Source: Candidatus Termititenax sp.
GTDB taxonomy: Bacteria > Margulisbacteria > Riflemargulisbacteria > GWF2-35-9 > DYQY01
DNA length: 13,250 nucleotides
NCBI GenBank assembly: GCA_020719045.1
Contig: DYQY01000012.1
Location: 31,352 to 44,601 of the forward strand
Direction: 5' to 3'
In this document: positions 5,394 to 12,343 of the stretch, in pieces
Layout: each line of letters starts with the position of its first letter
Position numbering within the stretch: position 1 is the first letter of the stretch
The notes under the pieces: model-generated
Told to the model about the DNA's origin: nothing
The model's database searches: none
The model's input: only the letters and a program-made list of their open reading frames with translations
Position numbers and translations under genes: made by a program

Positions 5394-6509
5394 ATGTCTA
5401 ATATGAAAAAAAGCTATAAAATTCAAGACCTAGTAGATATGTTTGGCTTAACTACTCGAACCCTAAGATTTTGGGAGGAAAAGGGATTACTTAATTCGCT
5501 TTTAAGGGTTACAGGCAAGCGTAGAGTTTACGGTGAAGATGTTATTAAGAGGATAAAGGACATTAAGAGTTATAAGGCTAGAGGTTTGTCCTTAGATGAT
5601 ATTAAAATTCAGATAGATAAAAAAGAAAAAAAGAGTAAAGTATTAAAGAATCCCATAAGGATTATTATTGGAAGTTCTTCTGGTATAGAAGAAGCAAATA
5701 TGACTAAGTATGAAATAGACCTTATCCCTTCTTATATTTTGTTAGATGGCAAAAGATTCGTTGATGGGGTTAATATTTCTGAGAATAATATTCAGGAAAT
5801 AGAGTTTACAGAACTGACAACTGAGCCACCAACAGTAGATGACTACATTTATATGTATTCAGAGATGGCAGAAGAAGGTGCGGAGGAAATTATTTCCTTA
5901 CATCCAAGTGAGTCTTATTGTGGATCTCTTGCTAATGCTAGAAAAGCTCTTGAGAGAGCAAAAGGACTAAAAGTTCATTTGTTAGATACATCGTCTTATG
6001 GACAGATTGCTGAACTATTGGCAATCATAGCTAGAGACAAGCTTAGTAAAGGTATGACTGTGGATAAAGTAGTCAAATATCTTAAGCAGCTTATTGCTGA
6101 TCATTCATCCTTTTGGGTTGCCTCTTCTATGTTGAATATGACTAATCTTGGTTTAGTTAATGTGGATTTTAAGAAGATTGTTAATCCACTATTTAGGTCA
6201 ACATTGAATTATCATCCACTTCTTAAGATGAATAATCAAATAGATGAATATCAATTAATTAGCAGAGCTAATGGATTAATAGATGCCGTAGATGATTTGA
6301 TAGCTCAGATTAAAGAAGCACATTCAAGTAGCAAGTTTCCTGTTAAGATGATGGGGGTTTATTATACTTGTGATAAATCTAAATTAAATGCTTTAGTTTT
6401 GTTTTTGAAAGATAAAGGAATTCCAGTTTTCTGGCAGAAAAGCAATTTTTATATGTCAGCAACTCTTGGTACTGAATCAGTAGTAGTAAATATTTTATAC
6501 GAAAGGTAA
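5394..6509 (+). CDS. MerR-family regulator fused to a DegV fatty-acid-binding-like domain
   Basis: A 371-aa fusion. Residues about 5-75 are a MerR winged helix-turn-helix: Y-K-I-Q-D-L-V-D-M-F-G-L-T-T-R-T-L-R-F-W-E-E-K-G-L-L, then R-R-V-Y-G-E-D-V and K-A-R-G-L-S-L-D-D-I. A lysine-rich linker follows. Residues about 88-371 follow the DegV (FakB-type) fold: D-L-I-P-S-Y-I-L-L-D-G-K-R-F-V-D-G-V (109-126), T142-T-E-P-P-T in place of the usual T-S-Q-P-S, and H170-P-S-E-S-Y-C-G-S in place of H-x-S-S-x-L-S-G-T. The usual N-terminal T-D-S-S motif reads G-S-S-S, and the C-terminal H-x-G-P-G motif is gone (S-A-T-L-G). FakB proteins carry fatty acids to the kinase FakA; here the domain more likely senses a lipid for the MerR part. 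Being 6 nt upstream of the TPR gene, it probably heads the envelope operon. Confidence 0.82.
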   Translation: MSNMKKSYKIQDLVDMFGLTTRTLRFWEEKGLLNSLLRVTGKRRVYGEDVIKRIKDIKSYKARGLSLDDIKIQIDKKEKKSKVLKNPIRIIIGSSSGIEEANMTKYEIDLIPSYILLDGKRFVDGVNISENNIQEIEFTELTTEPPTVDDYIYMYSEMAEEGAEEIISLHPSESYCGSLANARKALERAKGLKVHLLDTSSYGQIAELLAIIARDKLSKGMTVDKVVKYLKQLIADHSSFWVASSMLNMTNLGLVNVDFKKIVNPLFRSTLNYHPLLKMNNQIDEYQLISRANGLIDAVDDLIAQIKEAHSSSKFPVKMMGVYYTCDKSKLNALVLFLKDKGIPVFWQKSNFYMSATLGTESVVVNILYER

Positions 6510-6515
6510 GCTTAA

Positions 6516-8300
6516 ATGGTAGGAAAGTGGGGGGTAGTTGTTCTTTTGCTTGGGGCAACCTATGTCTTTCCTAATGAACTTATCGGCGACTTATACCAAA
6601 GAAATAATTTAGTTCATATAAATCTTCTTAGAAACTCTATTTTTTTTGATCAGAACAGTAATGCAAGTGAGCTAAGTGTTTTAGAGAACTATCACATTGG
6701 AAACTATAGTGCATTTATTAAAAGCTATGAAAGCACGTATAAAGATAAAATAAATGCTGATAATCAGCTAATGTTTTATTATTTAATTTCAAAATACAAA
6801 ATTAAAGAGTATTCGTCATTAAAAAATATTTATCCAAGCATTAATGCAGAAATGCTTTCAATAGATAATTGGAGAGATTTACAGAAAGTAAAGGCTATAA
6901 GCTATTATTTAGATGGCAATGAAGCGTCTTTGTCAAAACTTGTTTTAGATGTGAAGGCAGATTCTCGTAGCAACCAGGAACTTATGGATGTCTTAGCCGA
7001 TGTTTATAAGCTTGAACTAGCCAGTAATGGTCTTAATGCAACAGCGAATGTAAATGTGGATTATTATGATGCTTGGACAAACTTAAAAGAAGGCAAGTAT
7101 GGTATTGCAAAGGGTTATTTTGATAAAGCTAAAATGGACATTACTGAAAGTGATTTGAGATGTGAGTTCATTGAGTATGGTCTTGGTGTTGCTTTGTATG
7201 CGTCTGGTAACTATCAAGAGGCAGTGGAGAAATTTCAGAAAAAGTATACTTCGGCAGAGCTTGCTCAGTCTGTAGCTTTTTTTAAGATACTTGCTGCATT
7301 TGATAATAAAAATTATAGCGAGGTTGTTACTCTTTCTGCAGAATTCCTAGCTGATAAACCATCAAATTATGTTTCCCAAACTAACTATTTAAGAGGCGTA
7401 AGCTTATATTCATTAGGAGACAAAGAAAAGGCAAAGAAAGTACTTGAGGAAGTGAAGGATTTTAGCGCATTTGTGAAGTATATTTTGGCAGAAATTTACT
7501 ATGATGAAGGTTCTTATGCGAAGGCTAAGACATATTATCAAGGAGCTAAGTCAAGTAATGATGTTTTAAACAGTTATGTGAATTATGGGTTAGGTTGGGC
7601 AACTTTTAAGTTAGCTCAATACAAAGAAGCTGAGTCAATATTTGATAAAAACCAAGCTAATGAGAATCTATCAGAAAATATTAAACTTGATATGATGCTT
7701 AAGTCTGCAGATTCTTCCTATAATTCTGGAAGTTATAAAGATGCAGCAAAGAAATATATAGAGCTTCTTAATGTTTTATCTAAGAACAAAGAAGGTAATA
7801 GAAGTTTATACAACCAAAATATTTATAATTTAGTTACTGTTTATATGAAGTTAAAGGATTTCAAGAAAGCAAATGAAATATTGGAGAAATATTTTCCAGA
7901 AGTTAAAAACGATAGAGAAAAAGTATTAATTAGAACCTTAATTGGTAACAATAATTATCAGCTTAAGGATTACAAATTAGCTGCAAAAGTGTTTGAGGAG
8001 ATTTTAGTCGTTTATAGTGCTTATAAAGATGAAGATATATACATCTCCTTAGCTAATAGTTATTTTAATGATAAAGAGTATGGTAGAGCCTTAGTCGTAT
8101 ATCAAGATTATTTTAAGGAGTATCCAAAAGGCGAGAAAGATATGGATGCAAAATACGGTATGGTTCAAACATATTATCATTTGAACCAACTTGAGTCAGC
8201 TTTAGCTTTGGCAAAAGATGTTGATGAGACTTATGGTATCGGTTTGGTTAAAGAAATAGAAGGAAAGATAAAGTTTAAAAAGGAGACAGTAATTGAATAA
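6516..8300 (+). CDS. secreted TPR-repeat protein
   Basis: A 594-aa protein with an N-terminal hydrophobic segment (about 5-17, G-V-V-V-L-L-L-G-A-T-Y-V-F) that should act as a signal peptide, followed by tetratricopeptide repeats. Clear units with the G/A/Y spacing of TPRs are near residues 226 (A-S-G-N-Y-Q-E-A-V-E-K-F), 293, 325 (D-E-G-S-Y-A-K-A-K-T-Y-Y), 360, 403 (S-G-S-Y-K-D-A-A-K-K-Y), 442, 481 and 518 (N-D-K-E-Y-G-R-A-L-V-V-Y). The N-terminal third is helical but less regular. TPR arrays are protein-binding scaffolds; the partner here is likely the barrel encoded next, whose TTG start lies 8 nt inside this gene. The GAAAGG at 6501-6506 serves as ribosome binding site. Exact function is unknown. 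Confidence 0.8.
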   Translation: MVGKWGVVVLLLGATYVFPNELIGDLYQRNNLVHINLLRNSIFFDQNSNASELSVLENYHIGNYSAFIKSYESTYKDKINADNQLMFYYLISKYKIKEYSSLKNIYPSINAEMLSIDNWRDLQKVKAISYYLDGNEASLSKLVLDVKADSRSNQELMDVLADVYKLELASNGLNATANVNVDYYDAWTNLKEGKYGIAKGYFDKAKMDITESDLRCEFIEYGLGVALYASGNYQEAVEKFQKKYTSAELAQSVAFFKILAAFDNKNYSEVVTLSAEFLADKPSNYVSQTNYLRGVSLYSLGDKEKAKKVLEEVKDFSAFVKYILAEIYYDEGSYAKAKTYYQGAKSSNDVLNSYVNYGLGWATFKLAQYKEAESIFDKNQANENLSENIKLDMMLKSADSSYNSGSYKDAAKKYIELLNVLSKNKEGNRSLYNQNIYNLVTVYMKLKDFKKANEILEKYFPEVKNDREKVLIRTLIGNNNYQLKDYKLAAKVFEEILVVYSAYKDEDIYISLANSYFNDKEYGRALVVYQDYFKEYPKGEKDMDAKYGMVQTYYHLNQLESALALAKDVDETYGIGLVKEIEGKIKFKKETVIE

Positions 8301-9774
8301 AAGCTTGTTTTTTGTGTTAATTGTTTTTTTGGTTTCTGTGGGTTTTTCGGCTGAACAAGACAGTCAGTTTCTTTTGCCTGATTTATTTGTAACAGCAAAA
8401 GATGAACGAGGTTTGGATAGTTCTGCTAAGATAGATTTAAATCTGAGGACAGGACTTAGAATCCAAGATAACATCGTTGATGGATCACTACAAAAGGACA
8501 TGGTCTATGTTGAGAAGCTTAAGTTAAACGATAATTTAAATAACGCTATGTATAATGATGTAAGCGTTTTTCTTGGTATGCCTTCTTTATATGGAATAAA
8601 CTTTAATCATGGCTATGTTATTTCAAATATTCCATATTTTTTAAGGTTTAATCGTTATGATAATTTGTCTTTATACGGAGTCGCAAATGGTGGTGGTTCT
8701 TTCTTTGTTGCTTTAAAGCCGGATAAAGAGAATGGAATATCTTTTATTTCAAAGCAGAAAAGGATGGATGGAAGTCAGCTAGATGTTCTTGGAATTGGGT
8801 ATAAGCGTTTAGTCGATAATCCTATAAGTTATTCTGGTGTGATGCTTAACGCAAACAGTTATGCTGGTAATGCTGGGCTAACTATGACTGAACATAATCT
8901 TGATATTAATTTAGGTAAAGTTAGTTTGCTTAATAAAGAAATGGATTCAGCTGTATCTTTAATGTATCTTGGTTCAAAGGTTAATAGCCTGTTTTTTGTG
9001 GATTTAGGATTGAATAATGCAATAAATACGTCCAAAGATAGTTTAGATTTAGGTTTACAGCTTTGGTCAAATGCTGGGATTCAGAAGTTTAATATTTTGG
9101 TTGATTATAAGAATTCATTTATGTACGAGTCATTAGCGTTTATGACAAGAACACAGTTGGTTCATGATCCTGTGAATGTTAATAAATTATTTGCAACAGA
9201 TTTTATTGAAATGGATGATGCTGTGATTAAGTGTGATGAAAGATTTTCTTTTAGTGTTTCTGTAAATGGAATATTAAAAGACCAGAAAGAAACATTTTTT
9301 ATGGATATGAACTTCTACAATTATAAGAATGTATTAGATGATATAGAACCACTTGTTGATAAGTATTACTCATACACAGGTATTTCAGATCTGATTATTG
9401 CAAATACTGGTGTTTTATTTCCAGAAGTGAAAGTAGCTTCAGAAACTGTAAGTGTTAAAGTGCAGTTACCAATAGTTTCTAAGAAGGTTCCTAATTTGTT
9501 TAGTAAGTTAATCGAGGTTACTTATGCAAAAGAAATCTTTGAGGGTAATCTGAGTATAGTTAGTAGTTACTGCTTAAGAGAGTTTGGCAGAACAACTGGC
9601 GATGATTATAAGAATGCGTTATTAGATGTAGATGCTTCTTATGAGAAAGCTATTTCTAATGATTGGTCATATGGGCTTTATATGGAAAACTTATTTTCTG
9701 CAGGTAGTCATTATTTGCCTGATAGGAACTTTAGAGATACTGTGCTTTATGGTAAACTAAAAGTGATCTTTTAG
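8293..9774 (+). CDS. outer-membrane beta-barrel protein with a TonB-box-like N-terminus
   Basis: A 493-aa protein starting with TTG (8293), supported by AGGAG at 8281-8285, 7 nt upstream; there is no ATG start nearby. Residues 1-20 are a classic signal peptide ending G-F-S-A, with cleavage before E21. Just after it lies L-P-D-L-F-V-T-A-K (28-36), which resembles the TonB box and its context (D/E-x-V-V-T-A) of TonB-dependent receptors. The rest has alternating amphipathic strands and ends in an aromatic residue (Y-G-K-L-K-V-I-F), the usual signal for barrel insertion. I cannot see a plug domain with its conserved motifs, and the protein is short for a TonB-dependent receptor (usually above 600 aa). 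It may be a plugless TonB client. The location just before exbB-exbD-tonB supports this. The substrate is unknown. Confidence 0.7.
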   Translation: MNKSLFFVLIVFLVSVGFSAEQDSQFLLPDLFVTAKDERGLDSSAKIDLNLRTGLRIQDNIVDGSLQKDMVYVEKLKLNDNLNNAMYNDVSVFLGMPSLYGINFNHGYVISNIPYFLRFNRYDNLSLYGVANGGGSFFVALKPDKENGISFISKQKRMDGSQLDVLGIGYKRLVDNPISYSGVMLNANSYAGNAGLTMTEHNLDINLGKVSLLNKEMDSAVSLMYLGSKVNSLFFVDLGLNNAINTSKDSLDLGLQLWSNAGIQKFNILVDYKNSFMYESLAFMTRTQLVHDPVNVNKLFATDFIEMDDAVIKCDERFSFSVSVNGILKDQKETFFMDMNFYNYKNVLDDIEPLVDKYYSYTGISDLIIANTGVLFPEVKVASETVSVKVQLPIVSKKVPNLFSKLIEVTYAKEIFEGNLSIVSSYCLREFGRTTGDDYKNALLDVDASYEKAISNDWSYGLYMENLFSAGSHYLPDRNFRDTVLYGKLKVIF

Positions 9775-9783
9775 TAAGGTCAC

Positions 9784-9850
9784 CGAGTGATTTTGCGTAT
9801 CTCGATACAATTGCTTCGCAATCACTCGATAAGCGCAAAATTGTATCGAG
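9784..9850. repeat. nested palindromic element between the barrel gene and exbB
   Basis: The main stem has 12-bp perfect arms, CTCGATACAATT (9801-9812) and AATTGTATCGAG (9839-9850). Competing pairings exist: ATTTTGCG (9790-9797) with CGCAAAAT (9834-9841), CGAGTGAT (9784-9791) with ATCACTCG (9821-9828), and ATTGC with GCAAT (9810-9822). It can therefore adopt several exclusive folds in the intercistronic RNA. Confidence 0.75.
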
Positions 9851-9866
9851 GTGATGTTTGCAGATG

Positions 9867-9888
9867 GTCATTCCCGAGCAGTCGGGAT
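9867..9888. repeat. short palindrome before exbB
   Basis: TCCCGA (9872-9877) and TCGGGA (9882-9887) form a 6-bp stem with loop GCAG. Its first 12 bases are identical to 693-704, marking it as a short form of that interspersed repeat. It lies about 10 nt before the exbB Shine-Dalgarno site (AGGAGG, 9897-9902). Confidence 0.6.
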
Positions 9889-9907
9889 TTAAATTAAGGA
9901 GGAAAAA

Positions 9908-10537
9908 ATGTTAGAGATTATTTTAAAGGGCGGGTTCATGATATATATACTATTCTTTTTCTCAATAATGGGGATAGCTATTTTCGTTGAAAGGCTTATT
10001 TTTCTTAGGAATTCTATGAATAAATCTAATGATTTTTTGCCTGCAATTAAAGAATTATATAATACAGAAGGTGTTAAATCTGCTTATCGTTATTGTAATC
10101 TACATCCTTCTGTAATCTCTTCAGTTTTTAAGGTTGGGCTACGTAATGCCAATAAAAGCAGCTCAGAGCTGAGAGCTATTATCGAGAGTACAGGTCAATT
10201 AGAGATTAGAAAGCTAGAACGTAACTTGATATTACTAGCTACACTTGCTGGTGTTGCTCCTTTGCTTGGGTTCTTGGGAACAGTTACAGGTATGATCAAA
10301 GCTTTCCAGGAGATAGAGAATTTGGGTGGAAATGTAAATGCATCAGTTCTAGCTGGTGGTATTTGGGAAGCGCTTATTACTACAGCAGTAGGGCTTGGAG
10401 TTGCGATTGTTTTACACTTGGCATACAACTATTTAATAAATATTATTGAGAAACATATTCTGGATGTAGAAGAGAATTCCATTGAGTTATTAGGGTTCCT
10501 AACAAAGAAGGAAGATAATGAAATCCCCACGGCGTAG
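9908..10537 (+). CDS. exbB: ExbB/TolQ-family proton channel protein
   Basis: A 209-aa inner-membrane protein of the MotA/TolQ/ExbB family, of normal length. It has three membrane segments: about 10-32, 109-131 and 153-177. Signature residues are visible: P118-L-L-G-F-L-G-T-V-T-G-M in segment 2, and G-I-W-E154-A-L-I-T-T-A-V-G-L in segment 3, where E154 matches the key glutamate of E. coli ExbB (E176). It forms the pentameric ring around ExbD that uses proton-motive force to drive TonB. The ATG at 9908 has a strong AGGAGG 5 nt upstream, unlike the other genes of the run, so exbB may be translated at a higher rate, as expected from the excess of ExbB over ExbD and TonB. It overlaps exbD by 20 nt. 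A TolQ role is less likely because tonB, not tolA/tolB, follows. Confidence 0.9.
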   Translation: MLEIILKGGFMIYILFFFSIMGIAIFVERLIFLRNSMNKSNDFLPAIKELYNTEGVKSAYRYCNLHPSVISSVFKVGLRNANKSSSELRAIIESTGQLEIRKLERNLILLATLAGVAPLLGFLGTVTGMIKAFQEIENLGGNVNASVLAGGIWEALITTAVGLGVAIVLHLAYNYLINIIEKHILDVEENSIELLGFLTKKEDNEIPTA

Positions 10538-10925
10538 AAATTATTTAACTTCTATAGAAAGTACAGCACTTACTGACATAGTATTTTTACTACTTATTTA
10601 CTTTATGTTAACCTCATCATTTGTTAATCAAGTTGGTGTTAATGTTGATTTGCCAGATATGAAGAAGCCTCCAATTAACAAGATTCAGAATCCAATATCA
10701 ATCTCTGTTAATGGAGATATGCAAGTTTTCCTCAATGAAGAACTGGTTTTAGATGAAGAGTTAGTATCTAAGCTTACAGCAAAGCTTGCAACCGTAGAGG
10801 ATAAGATGGTTGTTTTTAGACCAGATAAAAGCATCAAGGTTGAGAAACTTATTACTGTAATGGATTTGGCTAGTATGGCAGGTGCAACAAAGTTGGTTGT
10901 TGCTACCAAAGCTTTTGAGGACTAA
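10518..10925 (+). CDS. exbD: ExbD/TolR-family proton channel subunit
   Basis: A 135-aa protein with a short basic cytoplasmic start (K-S-P-R-R-R), one membrane segment (about 18-37) with the essential aspartate D20 in T-A-L-T-D-I-V-F-L-L-L, and a periplasmic domain of about 95 residues typical of ExbD/TolR (V-D-L-P at about 43, I-S-V-N-G, and a closing A-T-K-A). D20 matches D25 of E. coli ExbD, the protonatable residue. The start lies inside the end of exbB, with AAGGAAG upstream; its TAA shares one base with the ATG of tonB (TAATG), so translation of exbB, exbD and tonB is coupled. Confidence 0.9.
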   Translation: MKSPRRRNYLTSIESTALTDIVFLLLIYFMLTSSFVNQVGVNVDLPDMKKPPINKIQNPISISVNGDMQVFLNEELVLDEELVSKLTAKLATVEDKMVVFRPDKSIKVEKLITVMDLASMAGATKLVVATKAFED

Positions 10926-11707
10926 TGAACCATAGGTTTGTAAGATCTTTAGTAGTATCGATTTTTGCACATTTATTGTTGTTTTTACTTATGTACTTTA
11001 TTAGGACAAGTATTGCTATCCCTGAAAAAGAAGTTTATCGAGAAGTTTCCTTTGTAGTCGAACGTGATTTTCCTGAGATGTTGGAAGAAACGCAAACTGT
11101 TTTGGCTCAAGAAGAATTAGTGAAGGCTAAAGAAGAACCTGTTAAGAACGAGATACCACCTAAACCTAAAGAGAAGGTAGAGAAGCCAAAGGAAGTTGCT
11201 GGTCCTATTAAGCAAATTGAGCTACCCAAAGTTAAAGCTAAGCAGCCTGATCCTGTTGTTCCTAATAGTCTAGAACAGAAGAAAGAGGATTCTTCTTCTA
11301 AGATTTTCGTGCCTGAGCAAAAGGTTGAAAATGATAAGAAGGCTAAAGAAAACGTAGTTAAAGATGTTCCTGGTGGTGAGTTTGGGAATTCTGTTGTGGA
11401 TATTAGACCTTCAAGGAATATGGAGATATTTGGGCCTATTGTAAATAGAAGTATAGTGTATTCTGAGATACCAGAATACCCTGATTGGGCAAAGTCTCGT
11501 GGGATAGAAGCAGAAGTCAGGATGAAGTTTTGGGTAGAACCAAGTGGCGAAGTAGTTAATATAGATGTTATTCAGAAGTCTGGATACCTGAAGTTAGACC
11601 TGCTTGCAAAGAATAGTTTAGCAAAATGGAAATTTACTCCTCTTGACGCAAGTGTGCCACAGATTAAGCAATGGGGAGAGATTGTAGTAAGGTTCGTGCT
11701 CTATTAG
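10925..11707 (+). CDS. tonB: TonB energy transducer
   Basis: A 260-aa protein with the three TonB parts. Residues about 8-28 are a single membrane anchor with the S12-x-x-x-H16 motif (S-I-F-A-H) that in E. coli TonB contacts ExbB/ExbD. Residues about 50-145 are a Pro/Lys/Glu-rich periplasmic linker (such as P-P-K-P-K-E-K-V-E-K-P-K). Residues about 178-260 are the C-terminal domain, with P-E-Y-P-D-W-A-K-S-R-G-I-E-A-E-V and later G-Y-L-K-L-D and W-K-F-T-P-L, which binds TonB boxes of outer-membrane clients. This is the last gene of the run; no strong terminator follows before the AbiE promoter, which begins right after its stop codon. Confidence 0.9.
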   Translation: MNHRFVRSLVVSIFAHLLLFLLMYFIRTSIAIPEKEVYREVSFVVERDFPEMLEETQTVLAQEELVKAKEEPVKNEIPPKPKEKVEKPKEVAGPIKQIELPKVKAKQPDPVVPNSLEQKKEDSSSKIFVPEQKVENDKKAKENVVKDVPGGEFGNSVVDIRPSRNMEIFGPIVNRSIVYSEIPEYPDWAKSRGIEAEVRMKFWVEPSGEVVNIDVIQKSGYLKLDLLAKNSLAKWKFTPLDASVPQIKQWGEIVVRFVLY

Positions 11708-11737
11708 TTGACATTTCATTAATTTATTAAATATAAT
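11708..11737 (+). promoter_or_regulatory. consensus promoter of the abiE pair, leaderless
   Basis: Perfect TTGACA (11708-11713), 18 bp, perfect TATAAT (11732-11737), then 6 nt to the ATG at 11744. The -35 box begins directly after the tonB stop. This is the strongest promoter visible in the window, and there is no Shine-Dalgarno site. Confidence 0.8.
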
Positions 11738-11750
11738 AATAAAATGAAAT
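11713..11750. promoter_or_regulatory. candidate AbiEi operator over the abiE promoter
   Basis: ATTTCATT (11713-11720) and its exact reverse complement AATGAAAT (11743-11750) flank the -10 box symmetrically and cover the end of the -35 box and the start codon. AbiEi antitoxins repress their own promoters by binding inverted repeats, so this is a fitting site; the AT-rich context makes a chance match possible. Confidence 0.45.
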
Positions 11751-12343
11751 ATAATGATTTGGATTTAGCAATTAAGACACCATATTTTTCAAAAAAAGAT
11801 TTAATACTCAAAGATCTGAAAATTTATGATTATCAATTAACAGATTGGTGTAATAAGAAGTATTTAATTAAAGTAAAGAATGGTTTGTATCTTTTTAGTA
11901 ATAGACAGAATTATCTGCAATTGGAAGAGTTATCACAATTAATATATGAACCAAGCTATATAAGCCTGGAAAGTGCATTAAGATATTATAATTTTATTCC
12001 AGAAATGGTCTATGCTATTACCTGTGTTACTACAAAAGCTAACAGGAATTTTCAAAATTTAATAGGTAACTATATCTACAGTCACTTAAAGCCTGAATTA
12101 TTTTTTGGATATAACCCAATTAAAACAAAGTATGGTTATTATTATATTGCTGAACCTGAAAAAGCGATTTTAGACTATATTTATTTGAAGCTATCTCAGA
12201 TTAATAATGATGATGAATTCAATGAGCTAAGATTAAATATATCAGAGATATCTAGCACTATTAATAAAAAGAAGTTTACTCAATACCTCAACGTATATAA
12301 TGTTAAGAAGATGAGTGAGGTTGCAAAATTATGCTTACCATAG
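11744..12343 (+). CDS. abiEi: AbiEi-family type IV antitoxin and repressor
   Basis: A 199-aa protein. Residues about 12-52 form a winged helix-turn-helix (Y-F-S-K-K-D-L-I-L-K-D-L, then L-I-K-V-K-N-G-L-Y-L-F), the standard N-terminus of AbiEi-type antitoxins. The C-terminal part has the Y-I-S-L-E-S-A-L-R-Y-Y motif (about 75-85) and A-E-P-E-K-A-I-L-D-Y-I-Y (about 136-147), both typical of this family. AbiEi represses the operon through its helix-turn-helix domain and counters the toxin through its C-terminal domain without stable binding. Length fits the short form. The 3' end overlaps the toxin gene by 13 nt. The start at 11744 lies 6 nt after TATAAT, so the mRNA is probably leaderless. Confidence 0.85.
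   Translation: MKYNDLDLAIKTPYFSKKDLILKDLKIYDYQLTDWCNKKYLIKVKNGLYLFSNRQNYLQLEELSQLIYEPSYISLESALRYYNFIPEMVYAITCVTTKANRNFQNLIGNYIYSHLKPELFFGYNPIKTKYGYYYIAEPEKAILDYIYLKLSQINNDDEFNELRLNISEISSTINKKKFTQYLNVYNVKKMSEVAKLCLP

Noticed and set aside
10195-10970. Three minus-strand open frames across exbB, exbD and the start of tonB
   Set aside because: All lie opposite well-identified genes and have low-complexity Ser/Thr/Leu-rich translations.
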